Source of the DNA: Methylomonas methanica
Lineage (GTDB): Bacteria; Pseudomonadota; Gammaproteobacteria; Methylococcales; Methylomonadaceae
Assembly: GCF_001644035.1 (NCBI RefSeq)
Contig: NZ_LUUG01000072.1
Location: forward strand, 1-33,623
DNA length: 33,623 bases
Direction of reading: 5' to 3'
In this document: positions 1 to 6,826 of the stretch, in pieces
Numbering within the stretch: the stretch's first letter is position 1
Layout of the letters: each line of letters begins with the position of its first letter
Notes under the pieces: model-generated
Told to the model about the DNA's origin: nothing
The model's input: the letters and a program-made list of their open reading frames with translations, nothing else
Database searches by the model: none
Translations under genes and position numbers: made by a program

Positions 1-243
1 AAAAGGCACGCTATAGGTTAATAGCGCCTTGACCACATCGAGACTCTGCATCGCCGGGTAATCCAAACACAGCAGGCCGAACACGGCCTGCGGCTGATTG
101 ATCAAATTCAACAGGGTGCCTATCACCAAGGCGACCTTGCCGGAGCGGCGGTATATGCCGAGTCGGATGGCGGTGCGATGCAGATCAAGTAATTTTGCAA
201 AGCAATTACCAGCGGCGGCATTGAAGCCAATCGATTTACACAT
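1..243 (-). CDS. NrtS-like small membrane protein, 3' part missing (window edge)
   Basis: An open frame of 81 codons starts at ATG 243 on the minus strand and runs off the left edge without a stop. An AGAGG lies about 10 nt upstream as ribosome binding site. The visible product has an amphipathic start, a hydrophobic stretch reading KVALVIGTLLNLINQPQ and later VVKALLTYSVPF. This pattern (VGT-LLxLINQ followed by a second helix with LTYxVP) is what I know from the small NrtS nitrate/nitrite transporter family, usually 70-95 residues with two membrane segments. Family membership is from memory of the motif and the C-terminus is not visible, so function is tentative. It shares strand with the arsS operon but is separated from it by about 230 nt. 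Confidence 0.5.
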   Translation of the reverse strand, partial: MCKSIGFNAAAGNCFAKLLDLHRTAIRLGIYRRSGKVALVIGTLLNLINQPQAVFGLLCLDYPAMQSLDVVKALLTYSVPF

Positions 244-426
244 CCAGGATAACCTCTAACAAAAATGTAGATTTGGAGCGCGCTGTATGGCAAAAATCAA
301 TGCGCAAAAATCCAAGCAATTAAGCTCTGACGATGAAAATGATAAGCTAGGCTCTTTGTTCAAAACATACCATTAAGGTTATATTCTGTAAATTCTTGCA
401 CGTTTTATGTAATGCGCTGGACCTCC

Positions 427-453
427 AAGCAAGCACTTTTGCATTGCTTGCTT
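427..453. terminator. Hairpin between arsS and the NrtS-like gene
   Basis: A perfect 9-bp inverted repeat (AAGCAAGCA at 427-435 paired with TGCTTGCTT at 445-453, 9-nt loop) sits just beyond the arsS stop. No T-tract follows on either strand, so it is at best a weak or factor-dependent terminator of the leftward hvf-ars operon. Apart from this hairpin I see nothing else in 244-473. Confidence 0.35.
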
Positions 454-473
454 AAGCCCGGATAAGGCCAAAG

Positions 474-1436
474 TCAGAGCAAAGCCCCGCCGCAGCTGCT
501 GCCTTGGCCGGCGGTGCAACCGTAACAATGGGTGGCGGTGGCGATCGGTGCGTTTTTGAGTTGTTCCGGGTGCAATTCGCTGATATGTAGTTTGGGTTTG
601 GTTGCGGCGCCCAATGACAAATCCAGCATCTGATTGAAATCACAGTCATAGACATAGCCTAGCCAGTCGATACTGAGGGAATTCAGGCACATCAGGTTTT
701 CAAGGTTGTCGGCACGAAAGCTGCTTTTCAGTAAAGTCAGATATGATTCGAAGCGGCCATGACTGATCAAGGTGCTGCCAAAGCGCTGAATCGGCATATT
801 GGCGATGGCAAACAGGCGGTTGAAGACGATGCCGTAATGTTGCTGCAAGTGCCGTTTGTACGCTAGTTCCAGTGGCTGTTGCTCAGGCGGCAACACGGCG
901 TCTTGCGGGTTGAACACTAAATTCAATTCCAATCCGCTGTCCGGGCGGCCATAACCCAGCCGATTCAAACGCAGCAAGGCCGCCAGGCTGTCTTTGAACA
1001 CACCTTTACCGCGTTGTTTGTCGACATTTTCTTCCAGATAACACGGCAGGGAGGCGACGATATTGACCTGCTGCGCGGCCAGAAATTCCGCAAGATCGGC
1101 GTATGCCGGATCTTCCAGAATGGTCAGATTGCAACGGTCAATTACCTCGATGCCACGATCACGCGCGGCTCGTACCAGATAGCGAAAATCGGCATGCATT
1201 TCCGGTGCGCCGCCGGTCAAATCCAGCGTGTGAATGTTAGCAGCTTCGGCTAAAGCCAGCACCTGATCAACGGTTTCCCGACTCATCATCTCGGTACGTT
1301 TGGGGCCAGCATTGACATGACAATGCAAGCAACTCAGATTGCACAAATAGCCTAGATTGATTTGCAACACTTCCAGCGGCTTGCGGAATAGGGCCGGAAA
1401 GTCGCTGTCGATCAGCAGAGCTTTGGTATCGTGCAT
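474..1436 (-). CDS. arsS: Arsenosugar biosynthesis radical SAM protein ArsS
   Basis: The 320-residue protein is a radical SAM enzyme of the ArsS family, which acts after ArsM in arsenosugar synthesis by attaching the 5'-deoxyadenosyl moiety to methylated arsenic. The radical-SAM cluster motif is CNLSCLHCH at about residues 32-40 (CxxxCxxC), followed by a LTGGAPEM segment for SAM binding. The C-terminus carries the family's cysteine cluster HCYGCTAGQGSSCGG; some homologues have selenocysteine in this tail, this one has only Cys. Length is normal for the family. The ATG at 1436 lies 2 nt from the stop of the DUF3047 gene and has an AAGGA ribosome site inside that gene, so it is the last gene of the hvf operon. 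Its expected partner arsM is at 6827-7870 in another operon with the same promoter type. Confidence 0.93.
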   Translation of the reverse strand: MHDTKALLIDSDFPALFRKPLEVLQINLGYLCNLSCLHCHVNAGPKRTEMMSRETVDQVLALAEAANIHTLDLTGGAPEMHADFRYLVRAARDRGIEVIDRCNLTILEDPAYADLAEFLAAQQVNIVASLPCYLEENVDKQRGKGVFKDSLAALLRLNRLGYGRPDSGLELNLVFNPQDAVLPPEQQPLELAYKRHLQQHYGIVFNRLFAIANMPIQRFGSTLISHGRFESYLTLLKSSFRADNLENLMCLNSLSIDWLGYVYDCDFNQMLDLSLGAATKPKLHISELHPEQLKNAPIATATHCYGCTAGQGSSCGGALL

Positions 1437-1438
1437 GC

Positions 1439-2089
1439 TTAATCCTTGGAAAACCAGATGTCGCCATAAGCGGCGGCAGCCTGACCACCACCATTATCGG
1501 TATCGGTCATGATTGCGACGGCATCGATAGCGCTGATGTTTTCACCGAATAGTTGCTTGAAATCGGCCCTGATATTACGCTTTTCGGCTTGCCAAACATT
1601 TAGCGACGCTTCCGGCCCGCGTAAGGCCAACATCATTGCATGATCACCGGCAAAGGCATTGGGCCAGACGGTATCCTTTTTCGTGTTGCCAGCCCAGACA
1701 TAATTGATGGCCTTGGTTTGCCAAAACGCCAGCCCGCCTTTGACCACCACATACACCCGCGCCGGGTAATCGTCACCAGCCTTGCTTTGTTCATTCAAGC
1801 CGGTCAAACGATTGCCGATGCGCCACGACCAGTTCAGGAACGGGGTTTGTTCCAGATCGATATGCTGCTCTTTGAACATGCCGGAACCGGCGGCATGACT
1901 ATCGGCCGTCAATACCGTCACGCCATCAATAGCTTGCAGACGGTATTGGGTTTCGCCTTTGAAACTTTTATGCTCCCAACCCTCCAGGCGATTCTGGCTG
2001 AACTCGCCGATTGCCAGTTTAGTATCGGCAACCGCCGCGTGATGCAGCGGCAATATCGTTATTAGTAGCAACCAGACAGTTTTCATCAT
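1439..2089 (-). CDS. DUF3047 family exported protein
   Basis: 216 residues with a signal peptide (MKTVWLLLITILPLHHAAVA) and a single globular region matching the DUF3047 pattern: LNWSWRIG near residue 85, DDYPARVYVVVKGG near 105-118, an INYVWAG segment, and a C-terminal DTDNGGGQAAAAYGDIWF. The family has no biochemical function I know of. Two ATGs lie side by side at 2089 and 2086; AGG spacing (3 versus 6 nt) favours 2086, giving 215 residues. It follows doxX by 8 nt and precedes arsS by 2 nt, so it is co-transcribed with the metallophore genes. Its periplasmic location and operon suggest a role in envelope handling of metal or arsenic, but that is inference. Confidence 0.8.
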   Translation of the reverse strand: MMKTVWLLLITILPLHHAAVADTKLAIGEFSQNRLEGWEHKSFKGETQYRLQAIDGVTVLTADSHAAGSGMFKEQHIDLEQTPFLNWSWRIGNRLTGLNEQSKAGDDYPARVYVVVKGGLAFWQTKAINYVWAGNTKKDTVWPNAFAGDHAMMLALRGPEASLNVWQAEKRNIRADFKQLFGENISAIDAVAIMTDTDNGGGQAAAAYGDIWFSKD

Positions 2090-2097
2090 TAACCTAC

Positions 2098-2655
2098 TTA
2101 CATTGAGGACGCGTGTGGTTTCAGCCAGGCATCAATAGCCAAGCGTCCGCTACCACTCAATAGCAGCGAACCGAGCATGAACAAATAAACCAACGGCAAT
2201 TTGTAATTGCCATAACCTTGATTGGTGATGGCATAGCCTTTCCATAATTCGGCCAATGTGTGCCACTCGGCTGACCAATGCACGGCGACGATCGCCACCA
2301 CGGTTAAAATCATCAACGCCGCACTAAAAAAGCGAGTCATGAATCCCAATATCAACGCAATCGGGGCGATGATCTCCAAGCCGGTGGCCAAGGTCCAGCT
2401 AAAATCCGTGGGCAATAAGCTGAACGGAAATGGGAAGCTCACATCGGCAAACCAGTTATCGCCATGGAGTTTTTCCAGGCCGGCTTCGCCGAACTCGTAA
2501 GCCAACAACAGACGTAGAAAAATTGGCGCCAAGCCCTGTAAATTACTGTCGAAACAGCGAGAAAGCAGGCTGGGCATAGTGCATAGCCGCTCGATGCAGG
2601 AAGGAATCAGACAGGCTGTACAAGGGTCTTGGGCGGATTTAGGGAGGTTGTTCAT
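2098..2655 (-). CDS. DoxX family membrane protein with Cys-rich N-terminus
   Basis: 185 residues with the DoxX core: FLRLLLAYEFGEAGLEKLHG at about 47-66, then three further membrane segments. DoxX proteins are four-helix inner-membrane proteins that often accompany DUF692/DUF2063 gene pairs; the exact role is not settled. The start is chosen at ATG 2655 because it overlaps the hvfC stop as ATGA, a sign of translational coupling; an upstream in-frame start at 2676 would intrude into hvfC. Unusual is the roughly 30-residue extension before the first helix with four cysteines (C12, C15, C20, C25, beginning DPCTACLIPSC), which could bind metal or accept the metallophore. That last point is a guess from composition and context. 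Confidence 0.85.
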   Translation of the reverse strand: MNNLPKSAQDPCTACLIPSCIERLCTMPSLLSRCFDSNLQGLAPIFLRLLLAYEFGEAGLEKLHGDNWFADVSFPFPFSLLPTDFSWTLATGLEIIAPIALILGFMTRFFSAALMILTVVAIVAVHWSAEWHTLAELWKGYAITNQGYGNYKLPLVYLFMLGSLLLSGSGRLAIDAWLKPHASSM

Positions 2656-3443
2656 CAGTAAGGCTCCAAAGTACAAACCGGGCGAATGTCGATAATCGCG
2701 CCCTGGCTATGTAGATCAGCCAGAATGTGCTGACCGAATTGGGTGAGTTCTAAAAATTGTGTGTCCGTGATTTCGGCTCTTCTCATCGCCTGTAGTGCCT
2801 GTAGTGCCTGTTGTCCGCTCAGGCCGTTATTTAACAGCAGGATCAGCTTGGCTGTGGCCGGGTTTAGGGCTATGAACTGCACTTGATCCTCGCTATCGCG
2901 AAAACCAAGGATATGGGTAGCCGTTTCGGGCGGTTCATTTGGTAGAAAGTTTGGACCGATGTCCTGCACCGGCCAGTGGTAGTGCAGCAATTGGATGACC
3001 GGTGCAAACACGGGCACATTGTTGAGCAATTCGGCATCGGACAACTGCTTTCGCGTGACCGGTTCGGCCTCGGCAATCGACAATTGCAATTCGATCCATT
3101 CGAAATGCGCTAGTTCGGCCAGAAACGGCCAATCATCGGGATGCTGACGTTCCTGTTGCAGATACTGCAAAAATTCGTCGGGAATCTGCCGGTAATACGG
3201 TGTCAGGCAGCGATGTTTGGCGATGAAATCCAGCAGCAATGCCCGCCAGTCATCTTTGGATAAGATGCTGTGAATGACCGGAAAACAGGCCGTCAGGCTC
3301 TCGTCGAATTTGTTGTAGAGCAGATCGACATACACGGCCAGTCGCTCGGGCGCGAATCCATTAGGTAATTGAGCCGCTTGCGGTTGACGCAAATAATTCA
3401 GAAACTGTCGTTGCTGTTGTTGAAAAGCTGGTGTCGGGTTCAT
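2655..3443 (-). CDS. hvfC: DUF2063 RiPP partner protein HvfC (BufC-type)
   Basis: 262 residues matching the DUF2063 family. The N-terminal helical domain has the usual opening (FQQQQRQFLNYLR), then RLAVYVDLLYNKFDESLTACFPV. A C-terminal domain includes LLHYHWPVQDIG and a FRDSEDQVQFIALNP region that resembles the precursor-recognition fold described for this family. These proteins bind the DUF692 (MNIO) enzyme and the precursor peptide and are needed for cysteine modification. ATG 3443 overlaps the hvfB stop by 4 nt (ATGA) and its own stop overlaps doxX the same way, so hvfB, hvfC and doxX are probably made in balanced amounts. A longer in-frame start at 3617 would lie deep within hvfB and is rejected. 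Confidence 0.92.
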   Translation of the reverse strand: MNPTPAFQQQQRQFLNYLRQPQAAQLPNGFAPERLAVYVDLLYNKFDESLTACFPVIHSILSKDDWRALLLDFIAKHRCLTPYYRQIPDEFLQYLQQERQHPDDWPFLAELAHFEWIELQLSIAEAEPVTRKQLSDAELLNNVPVFAPVIQLLHYHWPVQDIGPNFLPNEPPETATHILGFRDSEDQVQFIALNPATAKLILLLNNGLSGQQALQALQAMRRAEITDTQFLELTQFGQHILADLHSQGAIIDIRPVCTLEPY

Positions 3444-4318
3444 GCCGCAACCTCGCTGATGCCATGTGTGCTTCGGCAATGTTGAAGACTCTGTTGCAAG
3501 GTACGAATCCGTTCCACTTCTACCAATAACTCGGCCAATGGCGGAATGTTGCTGTCTCGTTCCACCAAGGTCGGAAATACGCCAAAGCTTCGATAGGCCT
3601 CGGCCAGCAAGTCCCATACCGGTTCGATGGTGTTCTGTCCGTGAGTATCGATGATCAAGCCCGAAGGTTCCAGGTCGTGGCCGGCAACATGCCCATAAAC
3701 GATGCGCTCGCCGGGCAGGCCGCGTAAAAACGCCACCGGGTCGTAGCCGTGATTGACGCTATTGACGTAGATGTTGTTGACGTCCAGATGCAGATAACAG
3801 TCGGCCTCGGCCAATACCGCATTGATGAAGCTCAGTTCGTCCATCTCCGCGTGGGGCGGCTGGACATAGTAGGAAGCGTTTTCCAAAGCAATCGGTCGTT
3901 CCAGAATGTCCTGAGTCTGACGAATACGGTTAGCGACATGCTTGACCGCCTGCTCCGTAAAAGGGATCGGGTATAAGTCATAAAAATGTCCCTCATCGCT
4001 GCAAAAGCTCAAGTGCTCGGTGTACAGGGCAAAATCGTGATGATCGAGGAATTGTTTCAGTTCGCCTAAAAACGCGGTATCGAGCGGTGCCGGGCCGCCC
4101 AACGACAGCGCCAAGCCGTGCGCCACGAAACGGTGACGCTCGGTCAGACTGCGGAACTGCTTGCCGAGACGACCACCGACGCCTACCCAGTTTTCCGGCG
4201 AAACTTCGAAAAAGGCTATGCTGTCCGGTACGTAGGCTTGTAACGCGGGCAACAGCGCCCGCCGCAAACCAAGTCCTGCGCCGGAAAGTCCGAAAACATT
4301 GGGATTGGATAGATACAT
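3440..4318 (-). CDS. hvfB: DUF692 multinuclear iron-dependent oxidase HvfB (BufB-type)
   Basis: 292 residues covering a complete DUF692/MNIO TIM-barrel enzyme. In this family two or three iron ions bound by His, Asp and Glu oxidise cysteines of a RiPP precursor, in the HvfA case forming oxazolone/thioamide groups that bind copper. Visible ligand-bearing segments are VAHGLALSLGG (66-75), YTEHLSFC (99-106), ALENASYY (144-151), HLDVNNIYVNSVNHG (177-191), GHVAGHD (209-215), DTHG (224-227) and ERDSNIP (253-259), so all catalytic strands are present. The ATG at 4318 is preferred over a TTG at 4333; it lies 17 nt after the hvfA stop. The substrate is almost certainly the adjacent HvfA peptide. The stop overlaps hvfC. 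Confidence 0.95.
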   Translation of the reverse strand: MYLSNPNVFGLSGAGLGLRRALLPALQAYVPDSIAFFEVSPENWVGVGGRLGKQFRSLTERHRFVAHGLALSLGGPAPLDTAFLGELKQFLDHHDFALYTEHLSFCSDEGHFYDLYPIPFTEQAVKHVANRIRQTQDILERPIALENASYYVQPPHAEMDELSFINAVLAEADCYLHLDVNNIYVNSVNHGYDPVAFLRGLPGERIVYGHVAGHDLEPSGLIIDTHGQNTIEPVWDLLAEAYRSFGVFPTLVERDSNIPPLAELLVEVERIRTLQQSLQHCRSTHGISEVAA

Positions 4319-4335
4319 CGGCGGTAGTCCCAAGC

Positions 4336-4644
4336 TTATTTGCCTGCGGGGGCGTCTTTAGCGCCTTCGGTTTTGTTAGCGCCGCAACTGGCTTCTTTGG
4401 CTTTGTCAGCACCGCATTTGCCTTCAGCCGCCTTATCGCCTGATGCAGCCTTAGCCTTATCGGCCCCGCATTTGCCTTCGCCGCATTTACCTTCCTTAGC
4501 TTTATCATCGGCAGCCGCCAACTGAGTAGGATTGATGCTAGACATCGCAAACGGATTTTCGCCGGCTTGAATGACGGGAGCCGCGCTCAGTAAGGTCGAA
4601 GCCAAAGCACTGCTTAAAGTCAAAGATAAGGTTTTTCTGTTCAT
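4336..4644 (-). CDS. hvfA: HvfA-type Cys-repeat RiPP metallophore precursor
   Basis: 102 residues. A Sec-type signal peptide (about 1-27, ending IQAGENPFAM, the conserved start of the mature form in this family) is followed by a low-complexity Ala/Lys/Glu/Gly tail. The tail carries EGKCG at 51-55, 56-60 and 74-78 plus a variant EASCG at 84-88, so four cysteines are available for modification. EGKCG repeats are the hallmark of HvfA precursors, whose cysteines are converted to copper-binding oxazolone/thioamide pairs. The ATG at 4644 has a GGAG site 9 nt upstream; an upstream start at 4686 would add residues before the signal peptide and is rejected. It is the first gene of the operon and lies about 60 bp from the ECF-type promoter. 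The fourth repeat has lost the EGK and may be unmodified. Confidence 0.92.
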   Translation of the reverse strand: MNRKTLSLTLSSALASTLLSAAPVIQAGENPFAMSSINPTQLAAADDKAKEGKCGEGKCGADKAKAASGDKAAEGKCGADKAKEASCGANKTEGAKDAPAGK

Positions 4645-4704
4645 GGTGTTTTCTCCAGGTATTTGATGAATGATCAGGACAAGCAATATTGCCTTCCTGC
4701 CCCA

Positions 4705-4732
4705 TCAGTCGGAGTCAGTTTGAATTCCTTAC
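4705..4732 (-). promoter_or_regulatory. ECF-type promoter of the hvfABC-doxX-arsS operon
   Basis: On the minus strand GTAAGG (4732-4727) is followed after 15 nt by CGACTGA (4711-4705), and an A/T-rich tract precedes the -35 element. The same two blocks occur before the HD-GYP gene and the PiT operon. The -10 lies about 60 nt from the hvfA start codon. It is likely read by the ECF factor at 6213-6818. Confidence 0.75.
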
Positions 4733-4790
4733 AAATTTTTTCGACCTATCGACACATGAAGTCAGCGCTAAAAAAACTTCAAAGAGTGCT

Positions 4791-4819
4791 GTAAGGAAAG
4801 GCTGTTAAGTTGCGACTTA
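4791..4819 (+). promoter_or_regulatory. ECF-type promoter of the HD-GYP gene
   Basis: GTAAGG (4791-4796), a 16-nt spacer and CGACTTA (4813-4819) repeat the signature of the hvfA and PiT promoters, here on the plus strand and divergent from the hvfA promoter. The start codon at 4874 is 54 nt downstream. An A-tract lies upstream at 4770-4776. Confidence 0.75.
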
Positions 4820-4873
4820 ATCAGTGGTCAAGGCCGCATCTAATCAAATTGACTTATCCGACAAGGGCAAGCT

Positions 4874-5770
4874 ATGAAAAACACCCATACTCAGGATTTA
4901 CTGCATACGCTCTACAGCATGGCGTTTCTGGTTGAAGCCCGTGATCCTTATACCGGCGGGCATTTATGGCGGGTGTCGCAGTATTCGACGCGACTTGCTT
5001 TGGCTTGCGGGTTTTCCAAGCAGGACGCTGTTATTGCCGGGCTGGGCGGCTTTTTACATGACTTGGGCAAAGTCGGCGTACCGGACAGCATTCTTAACAA
5101 TACCGGCAAACTCAGCGATGCAGAATATGCCGTGATGAAAACTCATCCGGCCTTGGGCGCTCAAGTGTTAGAGGGGCACCCTTTGGCGCCGTTGGCAATG
5201 GATGCGGTGCTAAGTCATCATGAGCGAGTTGATGGCCGGGGCTATCCGTCCGGTTTAGGCGGTAGAAAGATTCCTGAAGCCGCGCGTATCGTTGGGATTG
5301 CAGATGCCTTTGACGCGATGACCAGCACCCGGCCTTATCGGAAGGGTATGCCGGTGACAGCGGCCATCGAGCAGATCGAGATGAATTTGGACCAACAATT
5401 TGATCTGCATTTCGGTCGCCATTTCATCGAGTTGGCACAATCCAGTGAATTGGATGGGATCATCGGACACAGTGATACCGGCATTCCGATGCGCGAATGC
5501 CCGATGTGCGGACCGGTTGTGGTCGTGCATAAACACCAGAAAGCTGGCGACAAGGTGTTTTGCCGGGTATGCGGTAACGGCTTTGCTCTGGAAAAACAGC
5601 AAGGCAAGCTGGCATTGAAACCAACGATGCAAAAAGGCAACGCAGCGGATTTACAAGCGCTGATTGATCATGATTTGCTGGCAAGACTACTGGATGAATC
5701 GCTGCCGTATTTGCCGGTCGATAGTGGCGGTGGTAAAAGCTGGCTGCGGCGGTTAAGCGATTGGTTTTGA
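4874..5770 (+). CDS. HD-GYP domain phosphodiesterase with C-terminal zinc ribbon
   Basis: 298 residues. The HD-GYP domain fills about residues 5-190: GGHLWRVSQYS, the HD pair in LHDLGKVGVPDSILN (near 61-75), HPALGAQVL, and the GYP signature in HHERVDGRGYPSGL (near 116-129), followed by DAFDAMTSTRPYR. HD-GYP enzymes hydrolyse cyclic di-GMP to GMP or pGpG; all metal-binding and GYP residues are present, so it is probably active. No receiver or sensor domain precedes it. About residues 209-240 hold a CPMC...CRVC zinc-ribbon-like pair that could sense metal or bind a partner. It stands alone, divergent from hvfA, with its own ECF-type promoter, and converges with the GDCCVxC gene 6 nt away. This would tie c-di-GMP level to the metal-stress sigma factor. 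Confidence 0.92.
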   Translation: MKNTHTQDLLHTLYSMAFLVEARDPYTGGHLWRVSQYSTRLALACGFSKQDAVIAGLGGFLHDLGKVGVPDSILNNTGKLSDAEYAVMKTHPALGAQVLEGHPLAPLAMDAVLSHHERVDGRGYPSGLGGRKIPEAARIVGIADAFDAMTSTRPYRKGMPVTAAIEQIEMNLDQQFDLHFGRHFIELAQSSELDGIIGHSDTGIPMRECPMCGPVVVVHKHQKAGDKVFCRVCGNGFALEKQQGKLALKPTMQKGNAADLQALIDHDLLARLLDESLPYLPVDSGGGKSWLRRLSDWF

Positions 5771-5776
5771 ATGAGG

Positions 5777-6010
5777 TCAGGATTTGCCACAACACCCGGC
5801 CTGTTTGCCGTGCAACTGTATCGGCGGACAAGGGACGCTGCCATAGGAACAGAATACGCAACAATCGCCGGGCTTGGGTTTTAACAGGGTATGGCAGTTC
5901 TGACATTCGTAAAACCACTGACAGGCATCGCTGGGCATGGTCTCGGTTTTGCGGTGCCCGCAAACTGGACAGGTCAATGTAGACTCCAAAATGACTTCGT
6001 TGATAGCCAT
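5777..6010 (-). CDS. GDCCVxC-type small cysteine-rich protein
   Basis: 77 residues with eleven cysteines: CPVC (14-17), C30, CQNC (36-39), the GDCCVFCSYG core (49-58), C61 and a terminal GCCGKS. This matches the GDCCVxC (seleno)protein family; here the motif is all cysteine with no in-frame TGA. The layout of paired cysteines suggests a rubredoxin or zinc-ribbon-like fold plus an exposed CC pair, suited to binding soft metals or arsenite. No enzymatic role is known to me. It is the last gene of the PiT-arsM-ECF operon, 9 nt after the anti-sigma gene, so it should rise with the sigma factor. It may be a cytosolic metal buffer, a metallochaperone or a co-sensor. Confidence 0.85.
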   Translation of the reverse strand: MAINEVILESTLTCPVCGHRKTETMPSDACQWFYECQNCHTLLKPKPGDCCVFCSYGSVPCPPIQLHGKQAGCCGKS

Positions 6011-6019
6011 AACAATGCC

Positions 6020-6220
6020 CTATGATTTTTTATCCAACTGCTGCTGCAATTGCTCGGTATAGCGATGCGCGGCTTTCCGGATGAATTGAGTCTGGCTTTG
6101 AAAGTTTCTGCAGCGGGAACACATCATCACATGCACCCCTATCGCCAGGCGTTCGCCCAAGCTAAGTTTCATATCCAAACCCTGTGATACCAGGGCGGTA
6201 ATATCGCGACAACTACGCAT
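6020..6220 (-). CDS. Zinc-finger (zf-HC2) anti-sigma factor, soluble mini form
   Basis: 66 residues carrying the ZAS signature H30-xxx-C34-xx-C37 (GVHVMMCSRC) with a preceding helix (CRDITALVSQGLDMKLSLGER). Such zf-HC2 domains hold ECF sigma factors inactive and release them on redox or metal stress. There is no membrane segment, so it should sense inside the cytoplasm, unlike larger RseA-type proteins. ATG 6220 overlaps the sigma-factor stop by 8 nt, the normal sigma/anti-sigma pairing with translational coupling. The signal it senses is unknown; the operon content points to a thiophilic metal or arsenic. Confidence 0.9.
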   Translation of the reverse strand: MRSCRDITALVSQGLDMKLSLGERLAIGVHVMMCSRCRNFQSQTQFIRKAAHRYTEQLQQQLDKKS

Positions 6221-6818
6221 GACGATGCTCCTTTTTTGTTTTTGATTGATTGAACCAGCGAATTTCCAGGCATTCGCGCAGCCGTAATCGGGCTCTATGC
6301 ATGGTGACCCAATAATTGGCGTCGCTTAAACTGGTTTCCCGGCACACTTCCTCGGCTTCCAGGCCCACCAGTTCGCGTAGCATGAATACCTTGGCCATTT
6401 TCGGCGGTAGATTGTTTTGGCACGTTTCATAGATGGCCCAGAACTCCTGTTGCTTGAGTGCCGCTTCGGGATCGTTCCAGGTGGTCGGACCGCCGTTCCA
6501 GTGGCCGTTGCTCATGAAAAACGCGTCTTCGTCTGATTCGTCCTCATCGTTATCGATTTGATCGAACTCAGCGGTGACGACTTCACGCGCACTGCGCCGC
6601 CAGTGATCGGCGATCTTGTGTTTCAAAATGCCGATGAGCCAGGTGCGTAAGCCGGCCTTGCCTTCAAAATTGGCGGACGCTTGCCACGCGGCCAGCAAGG
6701 TTTCTTGCACGGCGTCGTCAGCCAATTCAGTATCTTTTAGTTGCAGCAAGGCATAACGAAACATCACCGGCCGATGTTCGGCCAATAATGCTTCGCTCAA
6801 TTGATTGGATGTGTTCAT
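6213..6818 (-). CDS. ECF-type RNA polymerase sigma factor
   Basis: 201 residues. Region 2 is seen in RYALLQLKDTELADDAVQETLLAAW and GLRTWLIGILKHKIADHWRR. A long acidic linker (about 85-125, DQIDNDEDESDEDAFF) follows, then region 4 in LPPKMAKVFMLRELVGLEAEEVCRE and NYWVTMHRARLRLRECLE. It lacks other domains, as expected for an ECF factor. ATG 6818 is chosen; a TTG at 6833 would overlap arsM. The downstream zf-HC2 gene is its likely anti-sigma factor. The operon promoter at 9040-9068 and the hvf and HD-GYP promoters share one ECF-like signature, so autoregulation plus control of those units is the simplest reading. The stretched acidic linker is longer than usual and could influence anti-sigma binding. 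Confidence 0.93.
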   Translation of the reverse strand: MNTSNQLSEALLAEHRPVMFRYALLQLKDTELADDAVQETLLAAWQASANFEGKAGLRTWLIGILKHKIADHWRRSAREVVTAEFDQIDNDEDESDEDAFFMSNGHWNGGPTTWNDPEAALKQQEFWAIYETCQNNLPPKMAKVFMLRELVGLEAEEVCRETSLSDANYWVTMHRARLRLRECLEIRWFNQSKTKKEHRHA

Positions 6819-6826
6819 CGCGGTAC

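Noticed and set aside
4466..4500. Short repeats in hvfA as a possible CRISPR or assembly artefact
   Set aside because: The repeats are in frame, encode EGKCG units and match the family; there are no spacers, and no CRISPR array was seen anywhere in the window.
4087..4550. Long opposite-strand and alternate-frame open frames over hvfA and hvfB
   Set aside because: They are shadows of low-complexity Ala/Lys codons and of the hvfB frame; no family features, and they conflict with well-supported genes.
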